NCBI GenBank assembly: GCA_003050565.1 | Contig: PEBW01000009.1 | Coordinates: forward strand, 1-50,165 | Source: Brockia lithotrophica | GTDB lineage: Bacteria; Bacillota; Bacilli; Thermicanales; DSM-22653 | Length of the DNA stretch: 50,165 bases | Direction of reading: 5' to 3' | In this document: positions 21,194 through 29,931 of the stretch, piece by piece | How positions within the stretch are numbered: the stretch's first letter is position 1 | Layout of the letters: each line of letters opens with the position of its first letter | The notes under the pieces: generated by a model | Seen by the model: only the letters and a program-made list of their open reading frames with translations | Told to the model about the DNA's origin: nothing | Databases searched by the model: none | Position numbers and translations under genes: made by a program

Positions 21194-21823
21194 ATGTTTA
21201 CCCTGCCCGCTTTGCCGTACGCATACGACGCCCTCGAGCCGTATATTGACGCCAAGACGATGGACGTGCACTACAACGGGCACCACGGAGGTTACGTGAA
21301 GAACCTGAACGCCGCACTCGAAAAGTACCCGGAGTGGCAGGACAAAGACCTCGTGACGATCCTCCAGTCGCTCGACCAGATTCCCGAAGACATCCGCACC
21401 GCGGTGCGAAACAACGGCGGCGGCCACTACAACCACGCCTTCTGGTGGCCCTTGCTCCGGAAAAACCCCGGAGGACGTCCTACGGGAAGGCTCCTTTCGG
21501 ACATCGAGGCGCAGTTCGGCAGTTTCGAAAACTTTCAGGAAGAGTTCAAAAAGGTGGCCATGGCGCGTTTCGGGAGCGGCTGGGCTTGGGCGCTGTACGA
21601 AAACGGGCGCATCGTGATCGTCTCCACGCCCAACCAGGACAACCCGGTGATGGAAAAGCGGATCCCCTTCTTCGGGCTCGACGTGTGGGAACACGCCTAC
21701 TACTTGAAGCACCAAAACCGCCGCGACTTGTACATCGCGGACTTTTGGAACGTCGTGGATTGGGAGGAAGTTGGCCGCCGCTACGAAATCGCCCGGAGCG
21801 GAAAGTTGCCCTTTACCCTGTAG
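21194..21823 (+). CDS. sodA: Superoxide dismutase (Mn/Fe)
   Basis: Dismutates superoxide in the cytoplasm. The 209-residue product has all four metal ligands of the family: His in MDVHYNGHHGGYV, His in GGHYNHAFWW, and Asp and His in FFGLDVWEHAYYLKHQNRR. The metal cannot be fixed from sequence alone. The ATG at 21194 follows AAGGAGG at about ten bases. The gene has its own promoter and a strong terminator. Confidence 0.96.
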   Translation: MFTLPALPYAYDALEPYIDAKTMDVHYNGHHGGYVKNLNAALEKYPEWQDKDLVTILQSLDQIPEDIRTAVRNNGGGHYNHAFWWPLLRKNPGGRPTGRLLSDIEAQFGSFENFQEEFKKVAMARFGSGWAWALYENGRIVIVSTPNQDNPVMEKRIPFFGLDVWEHAYYLKHQNRRDLYIADFWNVVDWEEVGRRYEIARSGKLPFTL

Positions 21824-21841
21824 TCCGCGCCCCAAAAATAA

Positions 21842-21880
21842 GGAGAAAGGCCGGTGCGTGCGCACCGGCCTTTCTCCTTT
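21842..21880. terminator. Bidirectional terminator between sodA and mutY
   Basis: A perfect 17-bp inverted repeat, GGAGAAAGGCCGGTGCG (21842-21858) and its complement (21861-21877), with a two-base loop, between two convergent genes. Confidence 0.9.
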
Positions 21881-21901
21881 ACCGCACCTTTCTCACGGAT
21901 T

Positions 21902-23056
21902 CTACCAAAAAGGGGCGAAGCGTTCTTCTACCTTGCGGAAGACGCGGGGCATGGGCACGCGGACGAGCTCCTCGGGGAGAAACCACCGCGTTTCCCAGCC
22001 GTCCTCTGCGAGAAGACGAACGAGGTCTTCCCGCGCCCTACCGCACGTGGCCGACGATGCGGGAGGCACCCGGAGCCTGAGAATCCAAAGCCGGTGGGTA
22101 AAGGCGTGCTCCACGGTACCGATGAAGGCGAAGTCCGCACAACAGCTCCCGGCCTCGGCCGATGCAGAGGAAAGGTGGGGGAAGTGCCACAGGCGCGCGA
22201 GGAGGCCCGTATCGCGCCGCACGAGCAGAATCCCGGCCTCGGTTCGGCACAGGTACACGTCGCGCTCCTCCAGAGGTCGAGGCCTCGGGCTCGCGGGCCG
22301 GGGGTAACGCGTAGGCTCACCGGAGCGCCGGGCGGCGCACTCGTCCTGCAAAGGGCACTCCGGACAGCGGGGAGACCGAGGCGTACACACCGTCTCCCCC
22401 AGCTCCATGAGCGCCTCGTTGAAGGTTCCCGGCAGCTCAGGCGGGATGTAGGTGCGGAGGAGGTCGCGCACCCGGCGCACGAACCCGGGGTCGTCCTTAG
22501 GTCCCTCCCAGGCGAAGAGACGCGCGACCACGCGCTGCGCGTTTCCGTCCACGGCGGGTTCGGGAAGTCCGAGAAGTTTTGCGGCCAGGAGGCCCGAGAG
22601 GTAGGGGCCGATGCCGGGAAGCTCGTTCCATGACCGAGGGTCGCGGGGAAACTTCCCGCCGTGGCGCTCGACGACGGTGCGGGCGAGGCTGTGAAGGTAC
22701 GTGGCCCGGCGGTAAAACCCGATTCCCTGCCAGAAACGAAGGACCTCTTCCTCGGGCGCGCGGGCGAGCTCGTCCCAGTTGGGGAAGCGCTCGAGAAAGC
22801 GCCGGAAGTACCCTTCTGCGGCGCGCACGCGCGTGCGCATGAGGAGGAACTCGCTCACGACGGTTCGGTAGACGTCTGCCTCCTCCGAAAGCGGCGCACT
22901 TCCCGGAGTACGCCACGGCAAGGGGCGGCGGTGGGCGCCGTACCACGCAAGCAGCGTTTCCGGCCAGGAGGGAGTTTTGTCCCCTTCCCGGACGTCGTTT
23001 CCCGACCCGCGGGCGGCGGACTGCACGTCGGAATGGCGGTGTTTTGTCTTCTTCAC
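21902..23056 (-). CDS. mutY: A/G-specific adenine glycosylase-like protein (MutY family)
   Basis: A 384-residue protein with MutY architecture: LPWR (45-48), the helix-hairpin-helix ELPGIGPYLSG, the catalytic Asp in AVDGNAQRVVAR (Asp170), an iron-sulfur loop (Cys224, 231, 234, 240; C-x6-C-x2-C-x5-C) and a C-terminal Nudix-like domain with HAFTHRLW, which recognises 8-oxoG in true MutY. The catalytic Glu69 is present, but the nearly invariant MLQQTQV is LLMRTRV here and GLGYYARA is GIGFYRRA, so specificity may differ. The GTG at 23056 has AAGGAG overlapping the sfsA stop. It is the third gene of ddl-sfsA-mutY. Confidence 0.8.
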   Translation of the reverse strand: MKKTKHRHSDVQSAARGSGNDVREGDKTPSWPETLLAWYGAHRRPLPWRTPGSAPLSEEADVYRTVVSEFLLMRTRVRAAEGYFRRFLERFPNWDELARAPEEEVLRFWQGIGFYRRATYLHSLARTVVERHGGKFPRDPRSWNELPGIGPYLSGLLAAKLLGLPEPAVDGNAQRVVARLFAWEGPKDDPGFVRRVRDLLRTYIPPELPGTFNEALMELGETVCTPRSPRCPECPLQDECAARRSGEPTRYPRPASPRPRPLEERDVYLCRTEAGILLVRRDTGLLARLWHFPHLSSASAEAGSCCADFAFIGTVEHAFTHRLWILRLRVPPASSATCGRAREDLVRLLAEDGWETRWFLPEELVRVPMPRVFRKVEERFAPFW

Positions 23057-23062
23057 ACGTCC

Positions 23063-23872
23063 CTACTCCTTTCTCCCACGATGCTGCCCGGCGCGGCCCT
23101 CCTCCAACACCGGAACCTCTCCCAGCACGCGCACGCCGCGCGGAGTCGGTTCGGTGAGAAGGGCGCGCATGCGCACGCCCGCCCGCCGTGCGGCGCGAAA
23201 AGCTTCGGCAAAGCGCGGATCGATGTGCGCGGCGGGGGCGACGGCGTGGGCGTCCGCCCGCCCCACCACGAAAAGCGCCAGGGCGCCCTGCCCGGCCTCC
23301 GCAAGCTCCGCCAGCGCAAGGAGGTGGCGCCGCCCGCGGTCCGTGACGGCATCGGGAAAGTACCCGATTCCCTCGAGCACGTAGGTGACGCTCTTCACCT
23401 CCACCCAGAGCGGCGGTAAGCCGTCAACACCCGGGACGTACAGGTCAAAGCGGTGGGCGCCATGGGCCACCTGGCGGAAGATGCGGAGACCTTCGGAAGA
23501 GGAGCGGCCGTACGCGCAACGAAGCCACCATGAGCCGACGAGTTCCGCTACACGGGCATCCACCGTGGCATAGCCGCCACGGGGCAGTTCTGCGAGGACG
23601 GCGCGGTAATTCGTCTTCCGAGGTTTCGCCGCCCGAGGGGCGGGCGATACGGGGAAGAGCCAGACTGTTCCGCCGGGGTGAAGCACGGTCTCGAGTCGAC
23701 CGGGATCGGGAAGGTGGACGGAAAAGGGGGGCGTCCCCTCCTCACCTTCTCCCCCGGCGGCGAGCATGAGAAAACGGTTCGGACGTGCGAGAAAGCGCGC
23801 CCGAACGAGGGGAGAAAAGACCACGGCGTAGCCGGAACAGTCGGTTCCTTCGGCGTAGGGAGGCGCCCCCAT
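23063..23872 (-). CDS. sfsA: SfsA-family nuclease
   Basis: Homologue of SfsA, named for sugar fermentation stimulation and classed as a DNA/RNA-binding nuclease with a restriction-like fold. The 269-residue product has the family blocks RPNRFLML, HLPDPGRLETVL, WVEVKSVTYV (catalytic Glu-x-Lys core) and FPDAVTDRGRRHLLALAEL. The ATG at 23872 shares its A with the ddl stop codon (TGATG) and has GGAGGAG 11 bases upstream, so translation is coupled to ddl. No functional link to cell-wall synthesis is known. Confidence 0.9.
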   Translation of the reverse strand: MGAPPYAEGTDCSGYAVVFSPLVRARFLARPNRFLMLAAGGEGEEGTPPFSVHLPDPGRLETVLHPGGTVWLFPVSPAPRAAKPRKTNYRAVLAELPRGGYATVDARVAELVGSWWLRCAYGRSSSEGLRIFRQVAHGAHRFDLYVPGVDGLPPLWVEVKSVTYVLEGIGYFPDAVTDRGRRHLLALAELAEAGQGALALFVVGRADAHAVAPAAHIDPRFAEAFRAARRAGVRMRALLTEPTPRGVRVLGEVPVLEEGRAGQHRGRKE

Positions 23873-24924
23873 CACGTGCGCTCCTCCGCACCGCCGGAGG
23901 AGTCCTCGAGGGCGAGGGCGACGAGGCGGTCGATGAGCGCCGTGTAGGAAAGCCCCGTGGCTTCCCAAAGCTTCGGGTACATGCTCTGCGAGGTGAATCC
24001 CGGGATCGTGTTGACCTCGTTCACGTAAATCTCCCCCGTCTCCCGGTGAAGGAAGAAGTCCACGCGGGCAAACCCCCGGGCATCCAACGCGCGAAATGCC
24101 CGAAGCGCGAGGGAGCGGAAGCGTTCGACGAGCGCTTCGTCCAGAGGTGCGGGGATGAGGAGGTCCGTCTTCCCCGGCGTGTACTTGGCCTCGTAGTCGT
24201 AAAACTCATTGTGGGGGACGACTTCCCCGGGCACGCTGGCCTGAGGATCTTCGTTGCCGAGGACGGCGACTTCGATCTCCCGGGCGGGGACAAAGGCCTC
24301 CACGACGACCTTGCGGTCGTAGCGCAGAGCCTCTTCGACGGCCGTGGGAAGGTCTGCGGGACGATTTACCTTCCGAATCCCCACGCTCGACCCGAGGTTT
24401 GCCGGCTTCACGAACAAGGGAAGTCCGAGTTCCTCGAGAAGGGTTAGGACGATCGTCTCGGGGTCCTTCGTCCAGACGCGCTGCGTGAAGTCGCGATAGG
24501 GAACCTGCGGGAGGCCGAAGGCGGCAAAGAGGCGCTTCATGAGCACCTTGTCCATTCCCGCCGCGGAAGCGGCGACGCCGGAGCCCACATAGGGGATCCC
24601 CAGGAGCGTGAGGTATCCCTGCACCGTGCCGTCCTCGCCGTGCGGGCCGTGGAGAAGGGGGAAGGCGACATCGGCCTCTTGAAGGGCCGAGCACCCGACC
24701 TTCGGCCGCCGGCGCGTTTCAACGGGGGGTGGAGGCTCCCCCTCGAGCAAGGGAAACGAGCGCTCGGGCGGATGCCAGGACCCACCGCGATCGATGTACA
24801 CGGGGATGAGTTCGTAGCGTTCGCGGTCGAGGACGCGGTAGACATTTCGGGCGGAAGCGAGGGAAACCTCGTGTTCGGCGGAACGCCCCCCAAAGAGGAG
24901 GGCGAGCTTGATGCGCGCGCGCAT
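23872..24924 (-). CDS. ddl: D-alanine--D-alanine ligase
   Basis: ATP-grasp enzyme that makes the D-Ala-D-Ala dipeptide of peptidoglycan precursors. The 350-residue product starts MRARIKLALLFGGRSAEHEVSLASA. It contains PLLHGPHGEDGTVQG, the ATP-binding FVKPANLGSSVGI, VEAFVPAREIEVAVLGN and the C-terminal VNEVNTIPGFTSQSMYPKLWEATG. The start is the ATG at 24924, with GGCGGGG about seven bases upstream; the longer open frame upstream is not conserved. It is the first gene of ddl-sfsA-mutY and diverges from fumC. Confidence 0.95.
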   Translation of the reverse strand: MRARIKLALLFGGRSAEHEVSLASARNVYRVLDRERYELIPVYIDRGGSWHPPERSFPLLEGEPPPPVETRRRPKVGCSALQEADVAFPLLHGPHGEDGTVQGYLTLLGIPYVGSGVAASAAGMDKVLMKRLFAAFGLPQVPYRDFTQRVWTKDPETIVLTLLEELGLPLFVKPANLGSSVGIRKVNRPADLPTAVEEALRYDRKVVVEAFVPAREIEVAVLGNEDPQASVPGEVVPHNEFYDYEAKYTPGKTDLLIPAPLDEALVERFRSLALRAFRALDARGFARVDFFLHRETGEIYVNEVNTIPGFTSQSMYPKLWEATGLSYTALIDRLVALALEDSSGGAEERT

Positions 24925-25053
24925 GGCAGTCCCCGCCTTCGTACGTCTTGATGCGTCGGGCCGACCCTTTCTCTTTTCCCTACGCGTATTGTACCTTAAG
25001 AAAGAACTACCCCGTTGCGTCGGGGATGTGGGAGGGAGCCACGTCCCGGTTCG

Positions 25054-25083
25054 GACCGCGGACCCGACGCCAGCGGTCTTTTT
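25054..25083 (+). terminator. Hairpin with T5 just upstream of fumC
   Basis: GACCGC (25054-25059) pairs with GCGGTC (25073-25078), followed by TTTTT (25079-25083) and then 27 bases to the fumC start. It may end an upstream transcript or act as an attenuator in the fumC leader. Confidence 0.5.
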
Positions 25084-25110
25084 CACCCCATCTTCCCGGG
25101 AGGAGAGAAG

Positions 25111-26586
25111 ATGACCCGGCCAAACGAAAAGACAACCCCCGCCTTCGATCCCCAAAGCTCGAAGCACGTCCCCGAAGCCGCCGAAATCCCTTCGGAGGTG
25201 CTTTGGGGGCCGCACACGGAGCGCACGCGCCACCTTTTCCCCCTGGGCGGTGAACGCGGGGAGATGCGCATGCCCTTGGAGGTCGTTTACGCCATCGCCT
25301 TGGTCAAAAAAGCCGCCGCCCGCGTCTGGGCGCGCCGCGGTGCGTTTTCTCCCGCGAAGGCGGAAGCCATTGCCGCCGCCGCAGACGAGATCCTCGCCGG
25401 GCGTCACGACGGCCAATTTCCCCTTCCCGTGTGGCAAACGGGCTCGGGCACGCACACGCACATCAACGTCAACGAGGTCATCTCCCAACGGGCTAACGAG
25501 CTCCTAGCCGCCCGAGGCGCCGACGAACGCGTGCATCCGTACGACGACGTAAACCGCGGCCAGAGCTCCAACGACGTCTTCCCCACCGCCGTACACATCG
25601 CCGCGCGCACGCTCGCCGAGCAGCGGCTCTTCCCCGCCCTCGAGGAGTTCCTCGCCGTTTTGTGGGAAAAGGCGTGTGCCTACCGCTCTACGGTGAAGCT
25701 CGGGCGCACGCACCTCATGGACGCCGTGCCCCTCACCTTCGGGCAAGAGATCTCCGGATGGGCGGCGCTCGTGGAGGCCGACCTTCGCCGGATCCGGGAA
25801 GCGGCAGAGGAACTGGAGGAGCTCGCCCTCGGGGGGACGGCCGTAGGTACGGGGCTCAACGCGCCCGACGGGTTTGCCGAGGAAGTCGTCGAAGAGCTCG
25901 CCCGCCTCACGGGCTTCCCTCTTCGGCGGGCGGGAAACCCCTTCGCCGCCCTGTCCGGGCAAAACGCGCTCGCCCGCTTCCACGGCGCCCTACGCGTCCT
26001 CGCCGCCGACCTCTTCAAAATCGCCGGAGACGTCCGCCTACTCGCCAGCGGTCCGCGGGGCGGGCTAGGCGAAATCCGCTTGCCGGCAAACGAAGCCGGA
26101 AGTTCGATCATGCCCGGCAAGGTGAATCCCACCCAGGCCGAAATGCTCCAGATGGTCGCCGTTCAGGTCATGGGCTACGACGCCGCCGTCGGCTTTGCCG
26201 CAGCTTTGGGACAGTTGGAGCTTACGACGTTCCGCCCCCTCGTGGCGTACAACGTCCTCACGTCGCTCAAACTCTTGGCCGACGCCGTCCGCGCCTTTAC
26301 CGCCTTTGCCCTTCGGGGACTCGAAGCCGACGAGCGGGCGATGCGGGGACACCTTTCTCGCTCGCTCATGCTCGTCACCGCCCTCTCGCCGCGCATCGGC
26401 TACGAACGGGCGGCGGAGGTCGCCCGCCTCGCGCACCGCGAAGGGATCACCCTGCGCGAAGCCGCCGCACGCCTCGGCGTCCTCTCCCCGGAAGAATTCG
26501 ACCAACTCGTGCGTCCCGAAGACATGGTCGGAACCTTCCTCGTCCGCGAGGCGGGCCTCTGCGGCGACGAAGGAACCCCGGGCTAA
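25111..26586 (+). CDS. fumC: Class II fumarate hydratase
   Basis: Interconverts fumarate and malate in the citric acid cycle. The 491-residue product has the superfamily signature [16 protein letters not shown], the substrate-site run [17 protein letters not shown] and the C-terminal fumarase-type [17 protein letters not shown]. The B-site region reads [13 protein letters not shown] where most fumarases have GSGTQSNMN. Aspartase is an alternative but fits the C-terminus less well. GGAGGAG precedes the ATG at 25111. The first 20 or so residues are extra compared with short homologues. The stop codon overlaps that of the convergent threonine dehydratase. Confidence 0.9.
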   Translation: MTRPNEKTTPAFDPQSSKHVPEAAEIPSEVLWGPHTERTRHLFPLGGERGEMRMPLEVVYAIALVKKAAARVWARRGAFSPAKAEAIAAAADEILAGRHDGQFPLPVWQTGSGTHTHINVNEVISQRANELLAARGADERVHPYDDVNRGQSSNDVFPTAVHIAARTLAEQRLFPALEEFLAVLWEKACAYRSTVKLGRTHLMDAVPLTFGQEISGWAALVEADLRRIREAAEELEELALGGTAVGTGLNAPDGFAEEVVEELARLTGFPLRRAGNPFAALSGQNALARFHGALRVLAADLFKIAGDVRLLASGPRGGLGEIRLPANEAGSSIMPGKVNPTQAEMLQMVAVQVMGYDAAVGFAAALGQLELTTFRPLVAYNVLTSLKLLADAVRAFTAFALRGLEADERAMRGHLSRSLMLVTALSPRIGYERAAEVARLAHREGITLREAAARLGVLSPEEFDQLVRPEDMVGTFLVREAGLCGDEGTPG

Positions 26587-27701
26587 CGCCGGATCAGCGA
26601 GCAAAAGAGTTCCGGATCTACGTTGCCGCCGGAGATCACGGCGATGAGGCGGCCACCTTCACCGGGAGCGGCGGCCCTGCCGCCCCGCCCTTCCCGCACG
26701 GCAAACGCCCCGGCAAGGGCTACGGCGCCGGAAGGCTCGGCGACGAGCCGTGCCTCCAGGAAAAGACGGCGAAGGGCTGCGGCGATCTCCTCCTCGCTCA
26801 CCGTGACCAGGGCGTCGACGTACCTCTGGACGAGAGGAAAGGTGAACGCCCCGGGCATTTCCGCCCGCAGGCCGTCGGCCATCGTCTCGATCGTCTCGCG
26901 GCGCACGCGGTATCCCGCCTCGAGGGAACGGCGCGTGTCGTCCGCTCCCTCGGGCTCTACGCCGACGACGCGCACGCCGGAAAAGCGCGCTTTGACCGCC
27001 GTGGCGATCCCGGCGATAAGTCCACCTCCGCCCACGGGGACGAGGAGAACGTCCCCCGTCCGCAAGAAGGAGAAGAGTTCGAGGGCGAGCGTCCCCTGCC
27101 CGGCGACGACCCGCGGATCGTCGTACGGGTAGACGATTTCCGCCTCCCTCTCTGCGGCGATGCTTTCCGCCTCTTCGAGGCGTTCCGAAGAGCGGGCCCC
27201 GACCTGCACGATCTCCGCCCCCAACGCCGCGATCGCCTCCCGCTTCACCGCGGGAATCGTCTCGGGGACGACGACCGTGGCCTTGAGGCCGAAGAGCTTC
27301 GCCGCGAACGCCACGGCGCGTCCGTGGTTGCCCGAAGACGGGGTGACGACGTGGCGAACGCCCCGACGCGCCGCGTCGGCGACCGCTACCAAAGCGCCGC
27401 GAATCTTAAACGCGCCGATCGGCTGCAGGGATTCGAGCTTGAGCCAGATCTCCGCTTCCCCCCGCTTGGTAACGGGTGACTCCTTCTCGTTCGAAGCGTC
27501 CGGCCCCTGAAAGGGCAACATTCCCCGCGCCGGCAGCGCGTCCTCGGTAGGGGGAAGACCGCCCGATATGGAAGCGCTTTCCCAAAGACGGACGAGCGGC
27601 GTAGGCGGGAGGTACTTGTGCACGGTCTCCGCGGCGGCGGCAATCCACGAAAGGCCCCAGGCGGGGGTGAGCGTGTCGGGGTGAGGAACCTCAGCGGACA
27701 T
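26583..27701 (-). CDS. Threonine/serine dehydratase (PLP, no ACT domain)
   Basis: A fold-type II PLP enzyme that deaminates threonine to 2-oxobutyrate, or serine to pyruvate. The 372-residue product has PLP lysine in [11 protein letters not shown], the [13 protein letters not shown] loop, the phosphate-binding [11 protein letters not shown] and a final VISGGNVDP. The C-terminal ACT-like regulatory domain of biosynthetic IlvA is missing, so a catabolic (TdcB-like) enzyme or serine racemase-like role is likely. Residues about 45-80 are a low-similarity insert not seen in most homologues. The start is uncertain between the ATG at 27701 and the GTG at 27710; GGAGGAGG lies just upstream of both. 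Confidence 0.85.
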   Translation of the reverse strand: MSAEVPHPDTLTPAWGLSWIAAAAETVHKYLPPTPLVRLWESASISGGLPPTEDALPARGMLPFQGPDASNEKESPVTKRGEAEIWLKLESLQPIGAFKIRGALVAVADAARRGVRHVVTPSSGNHGRAVAFAAKLFGLKATVVVPETIPAVKREAIAALGAEIVQVGARSSERLEEAESIAAEREAEIVYPYDDPRVVAGQGTLALELFSFLRTGDVLLVPVGGGGLIAGIATAVKARFSGVRVVGVEPEGADDTRRSLEAGYRVRRETIETMADGLRAEMPGAFTFPLVQRYVDALVTVSEEEIAAALRRLFLEARLVAEPSGAVALAGAFAVREGRGGRAAAPGEGGRLIAVISGGNVDPELFCSLIRR

Positions 27702-27796
27702 GGATGCCACGGCCTCCTCCTAGATCCCGGGATTTTGCTGCCGTTTGCTACTTCGACGGGTTTCGAACATCGGGCGATGACCAACCGACCCCACTC

Positions 27797-27805
27797 ACTA
27801 TAGCA
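27797..27805 (-). promoter_or_regulatory. Extended -10 promoter of the threonine dehydratase gene
   Basis: The minus strand reads TGCTATAGT (27805-27797), an extended -10, about 96 bases before the start. No clear -35 is present. Confidence 0.45.
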
Positions 27806-27928
27806 CACGAGGATGGCACACGCGACCGGGCGTTCACCTCCCTTTGCACCGAAGCGGCACCCACACATGCGGGCGGCCGCTGCGCCGCATACGTTGGCAG
27901 CGCAGTCGGGACAAAGGGGGGAATCTAC

Positions 27929-28294
27929 ATGGCCGTACACTACGCACATGCCCGGGCGTTTGTGGGGCGACCGGTGTACGTGGTGACCGCCGACGGCCGA
28001 CGCCACACGGGGATCGTCCACGCTGTGACGCCCACGCACCTCTACCTGCGTCCGATCCGGATGGCCAATCCCGGCGGAAGGACGTGGCCCTACCCGCCTA
28101 CTCTCGTCGCGAACCGATCCGCGGAAGAGGAAGGACCTTCCGTAGAACCGCTCGCCCCGGCAAATGGGGAGGGGTTTACCCTCGAACCGGCACAATACCG
28201 CAGGGGCTGGGCACCGTGGTGGCCAGGGTACGAGGCGGCGCTCATCGCCCTCCCGCTCTTTGCCATCCTCACCCTCGGCCTCCTCTTCGTCTGA
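27929..28294 (+). CDS. Small membrane protein with an Sm-like N-terminal segment, unknown function
   Basis: A 121-residue product. Residues about 8-42 (FVGRPVYVVTADGRRHTGIVHAVTPTHLYLRPI) have the strand pattern of small Sm-like domains found in uncharacterised Bacillota proteins. The middle is proline-rich and probably disordered. One hydrophobic helix (about 102-121) ends the protein, so it is probably tail-anchored. AAAGGGGGG lies about eight bases before the ATG. It diverges from the threonine dehydratase and converges on spoVAE. I cannot assign a function. Confidence 0.7.
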   Translation: MAVHYAHARAFVGRPVYVVTADGRRHTGIVHAVTPTHLYLRPIRMANPGGRTWPYPPTLVANRSAEEEGPSVEPLAPANGEGFTLEPAQYRRGWAPWWPGYEAALIALPLFAILTLGLLFV

Positions 28295-28346
28295 ACGAGG
28301 GCGCGGGAAAAACGCCGTAAAGAAAGGCTTCCGCAGGCACACGCGA

Positions 28347-28374
28347 ACGAGGCGACCCCGAAGGGTCGCCTCGT
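28347..28374. terminator. Bidirectional hairpin between the small membrane protein gene and spoVAE
   Basis: A perfect 12-bp stem, ACGAGGCGACCC (28347-28358) and GGGTCGCCTCGT (28363-28374), with loop CGAA, between convergent genes. No T-run adjoins it. Confidence 0.6.
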
Positions 28375-28480
28375 CGATTCCCAAGGAGTGGACGAACCCC
28401 CTTCCCGCTTTTCTTCCCCAAAAAGCGCCAGCCGCCCGAGGTAAGCGAGGACGAACTTCATCCTCTCCAGACAAGGGCTT

Positions 28481-28837
28481 TTACCCCCTTTCCCGCGGGC
28501 GAAACACGAGGGTGGCGAGGAAGCTGAACAGGATGGCCGAGGAGATTCCCGCGCTCGTGATTTCGAACATCCCCGTGATCACGCCGACGATCCCGTAGCG
28601 CTCCACTTCGTCCAGAGCCCCGCGAACGAGCGAGTATCCAAAGCTCGACACGGGAACGCTCGCGCCAGCACCGGCGAACTGCAAGAGGGGTTCGTAGAGT
28701 CCAAGACCGGCAAGGACCGCACCGAGGACCACGAGGGTCACCGTCGTGTGCGCCGGCGTAAGGCGGACGACGTCCAGGAGAATCTGGCCCAGAACGCTGA
28801 AGAGACCGCCGACGAGAAACGCCATGAGGTAGAGCAT
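28481..28837 (-). CDS. spoVAE: Stage V sporulation protein AE (SpoVAE)
   Basis: Membrane component of the SpoVA channel that imports dipicolinic acid into the forespore and releases it at germination. The 118-residue protein is mostly hydrophobic helices and matches SpoVAE in the blocks GQILLDVVRLTPAH, GLYEPLLQFAGAGASVPVSSFG and GMFEITSAGISSAILF. The ATG at 28837 is preferred because it aligns with the family N-terminus (MLYLMAFLVGG) and a G-rich site stands at proper distance; the ATG at 28849 is too close to GGGAGGG. It is the last gene of spoVAC-spoVAD-spoVAE. Confidence 0.93.
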   Translation of the reverse strand: MLYLMAFLVGGLFSVLGQILLDVVRLTPAHTTVTLVVLGAVLAGLGLYEPLLQFAGAGASVPVSSFGYSLVRGALDEVERYGIVGVITGMFEITSAGISSAILFSFLATLVFRPRERG

Positions 28838-28871
28838 CGGTACCCCCATCCCTCCCGGAAAAAGCTCGCCC

Positions 28872-29891
28872 TCAAACCTGCTCTCGTTCGAGGGTAACCG
28901 CGTGGGCGATACCCGGAATGCTCTCGCCCTGCTGTACGGAAAGCGTGGAGTGAAGGGCCCCCGTGGCGAGGAGGAGGACGCGACGCAAACGACCGTCGGC
29001 CATTTCGGGGACGAGGTGTCCGTAGTAGACGATGGCCGAACTCGCGGCGCCGCTGCCGCCGGCGAGGACGTTCTGGCGGCTGCGGTCGTAGATCATGAGC
29101 CCGGCGTCCTGCACACGCTCCGGATCGAAGGAGAGGCCGGCCTCGCGCATGAGGTCGAGGAAGATCTTGCGCCCGACCTCTCCGAGGTCCCCGGTGACGA
29201 TGAGATCGTAGTCTCCCGGGGAAAGCCCTACGTCCGCGAGGTGGGAGCGCAGCGTATCCACGGCGGCGGGGGCCATGGCCGCCCCCATGTTCATGGCATC
29301 CGTGATCCCCATGTCCACGACGCGCCCCACCGTCGCGGCGCGGATGCGAACGGGGAGGCCCGTGGGCCGCACGACGGCTACGCCGGCACCCGTCACCGTC
29401 GTCTGGGCGGTAGGGGGCTTCTGACCCCCGTATTCTGTCGGCTGGCGAAACTGCCGTTCGGCGGCGAGGTTGTGACTCACGGCCCCCGTGAGGACCGTGC
29501 CGGCAGCTCCCGAAGCCACGAGGAGCGCGGCCAAGGCGAGGCCGCCCGTCGACGTGGCACATGCGCTGTACAACCCGAGGTACGGAACGCCGAGGGAACG
29601 CGCGGTGTAGGCGGTGGAGACGATCTGGTTCAAGAGGTCGCCGCCGACGAAAAGGTCGATGTCCCCCGGCGCGAGGGATCCCTTGCGGAGGGCGATGGCT
29701 ACCGCAGACTCCAAGAGGGCTCGCTCGGCGCGTTCAAAGGTCTTTTCCCCTACGTACGGGTCCTCGTACGCTCGGTCGAGTACCCTACCCAAAGGACCCT
29801 CCTTTTCCCGCGGACCGCCCACCGTGGCCGTGACGAAGATCGCCGGGGGGTGAGAGAATACCCAGGTCCTCCCTTGCCGCAAGACGAGCAC
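28872..29891 (-). CDS. spoVAD: Stage V sporulation protein AD (SpoVAD)
   Basis: Soluble dipicolinate-binding partner of the SpoVA channel, with a thiolase-like fold. The 339-residue length equals that of the Bacillus protein, and the blocks GDIDLFVGGDLLNQ, AERQFRQPTEYGGQKPPTAQTTVTG, MGITDAMNMGAAMAPAA and YDLIVTGDLGEVG are characteristic. The start is a GTG at 29891 or a TTG at 29882, both close to AAGGAGGAGG; the frame is open further upstream but not conserved. spoVAC ends about 40 bp upstream. Expression should be forespore-specific, but I see no clear sigma-G promoter. Confidence 0.94.
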   Translation of the reverse strand: MLVLRQGRTWVFSHPPAIFVTATVGGPREKEGPLGRVLDRAYEDPYVGEKTFERAERALLESAVAIALRKGSLAPGDIDLFVGGDLLNQIVSTAYTARSLGVPYLGLYSACATSTGGLALAALLVASGAAGTVLTGAVSHNLAAERQFRQPTEYGGQKPPTAQTTVTGAGVAVVRPTGLPVRIRAATVGRVVDMGITDAMNMGAAMAPAAVDTLRSHLADVGLSPGDYDLIVTGDLGEVGRKIFLDLMREAGLSFDPERVQDAGLMIYDRSRQNVLAGGSGAASSAIVYYGHLVPEMADGRLRRVLLLATGALHSTLSVQQGESIPGIAHAVTLEREQV

Positions 29892-29931
29892 ACCTCCTCC
29901 TTCCCTCCGTCCGCCGCCGGGCGGCGCACCC

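Noticed and set aside
25040-25083. Possible T-box riboswitch before fumC (ACCGCGG followed by a terminator)
   Set aside because: The leader is far too short for a T-box stem I, the GGTGG part of the T-box is missing and fumC is not a typical target. A plain hairpin terminator explains it.
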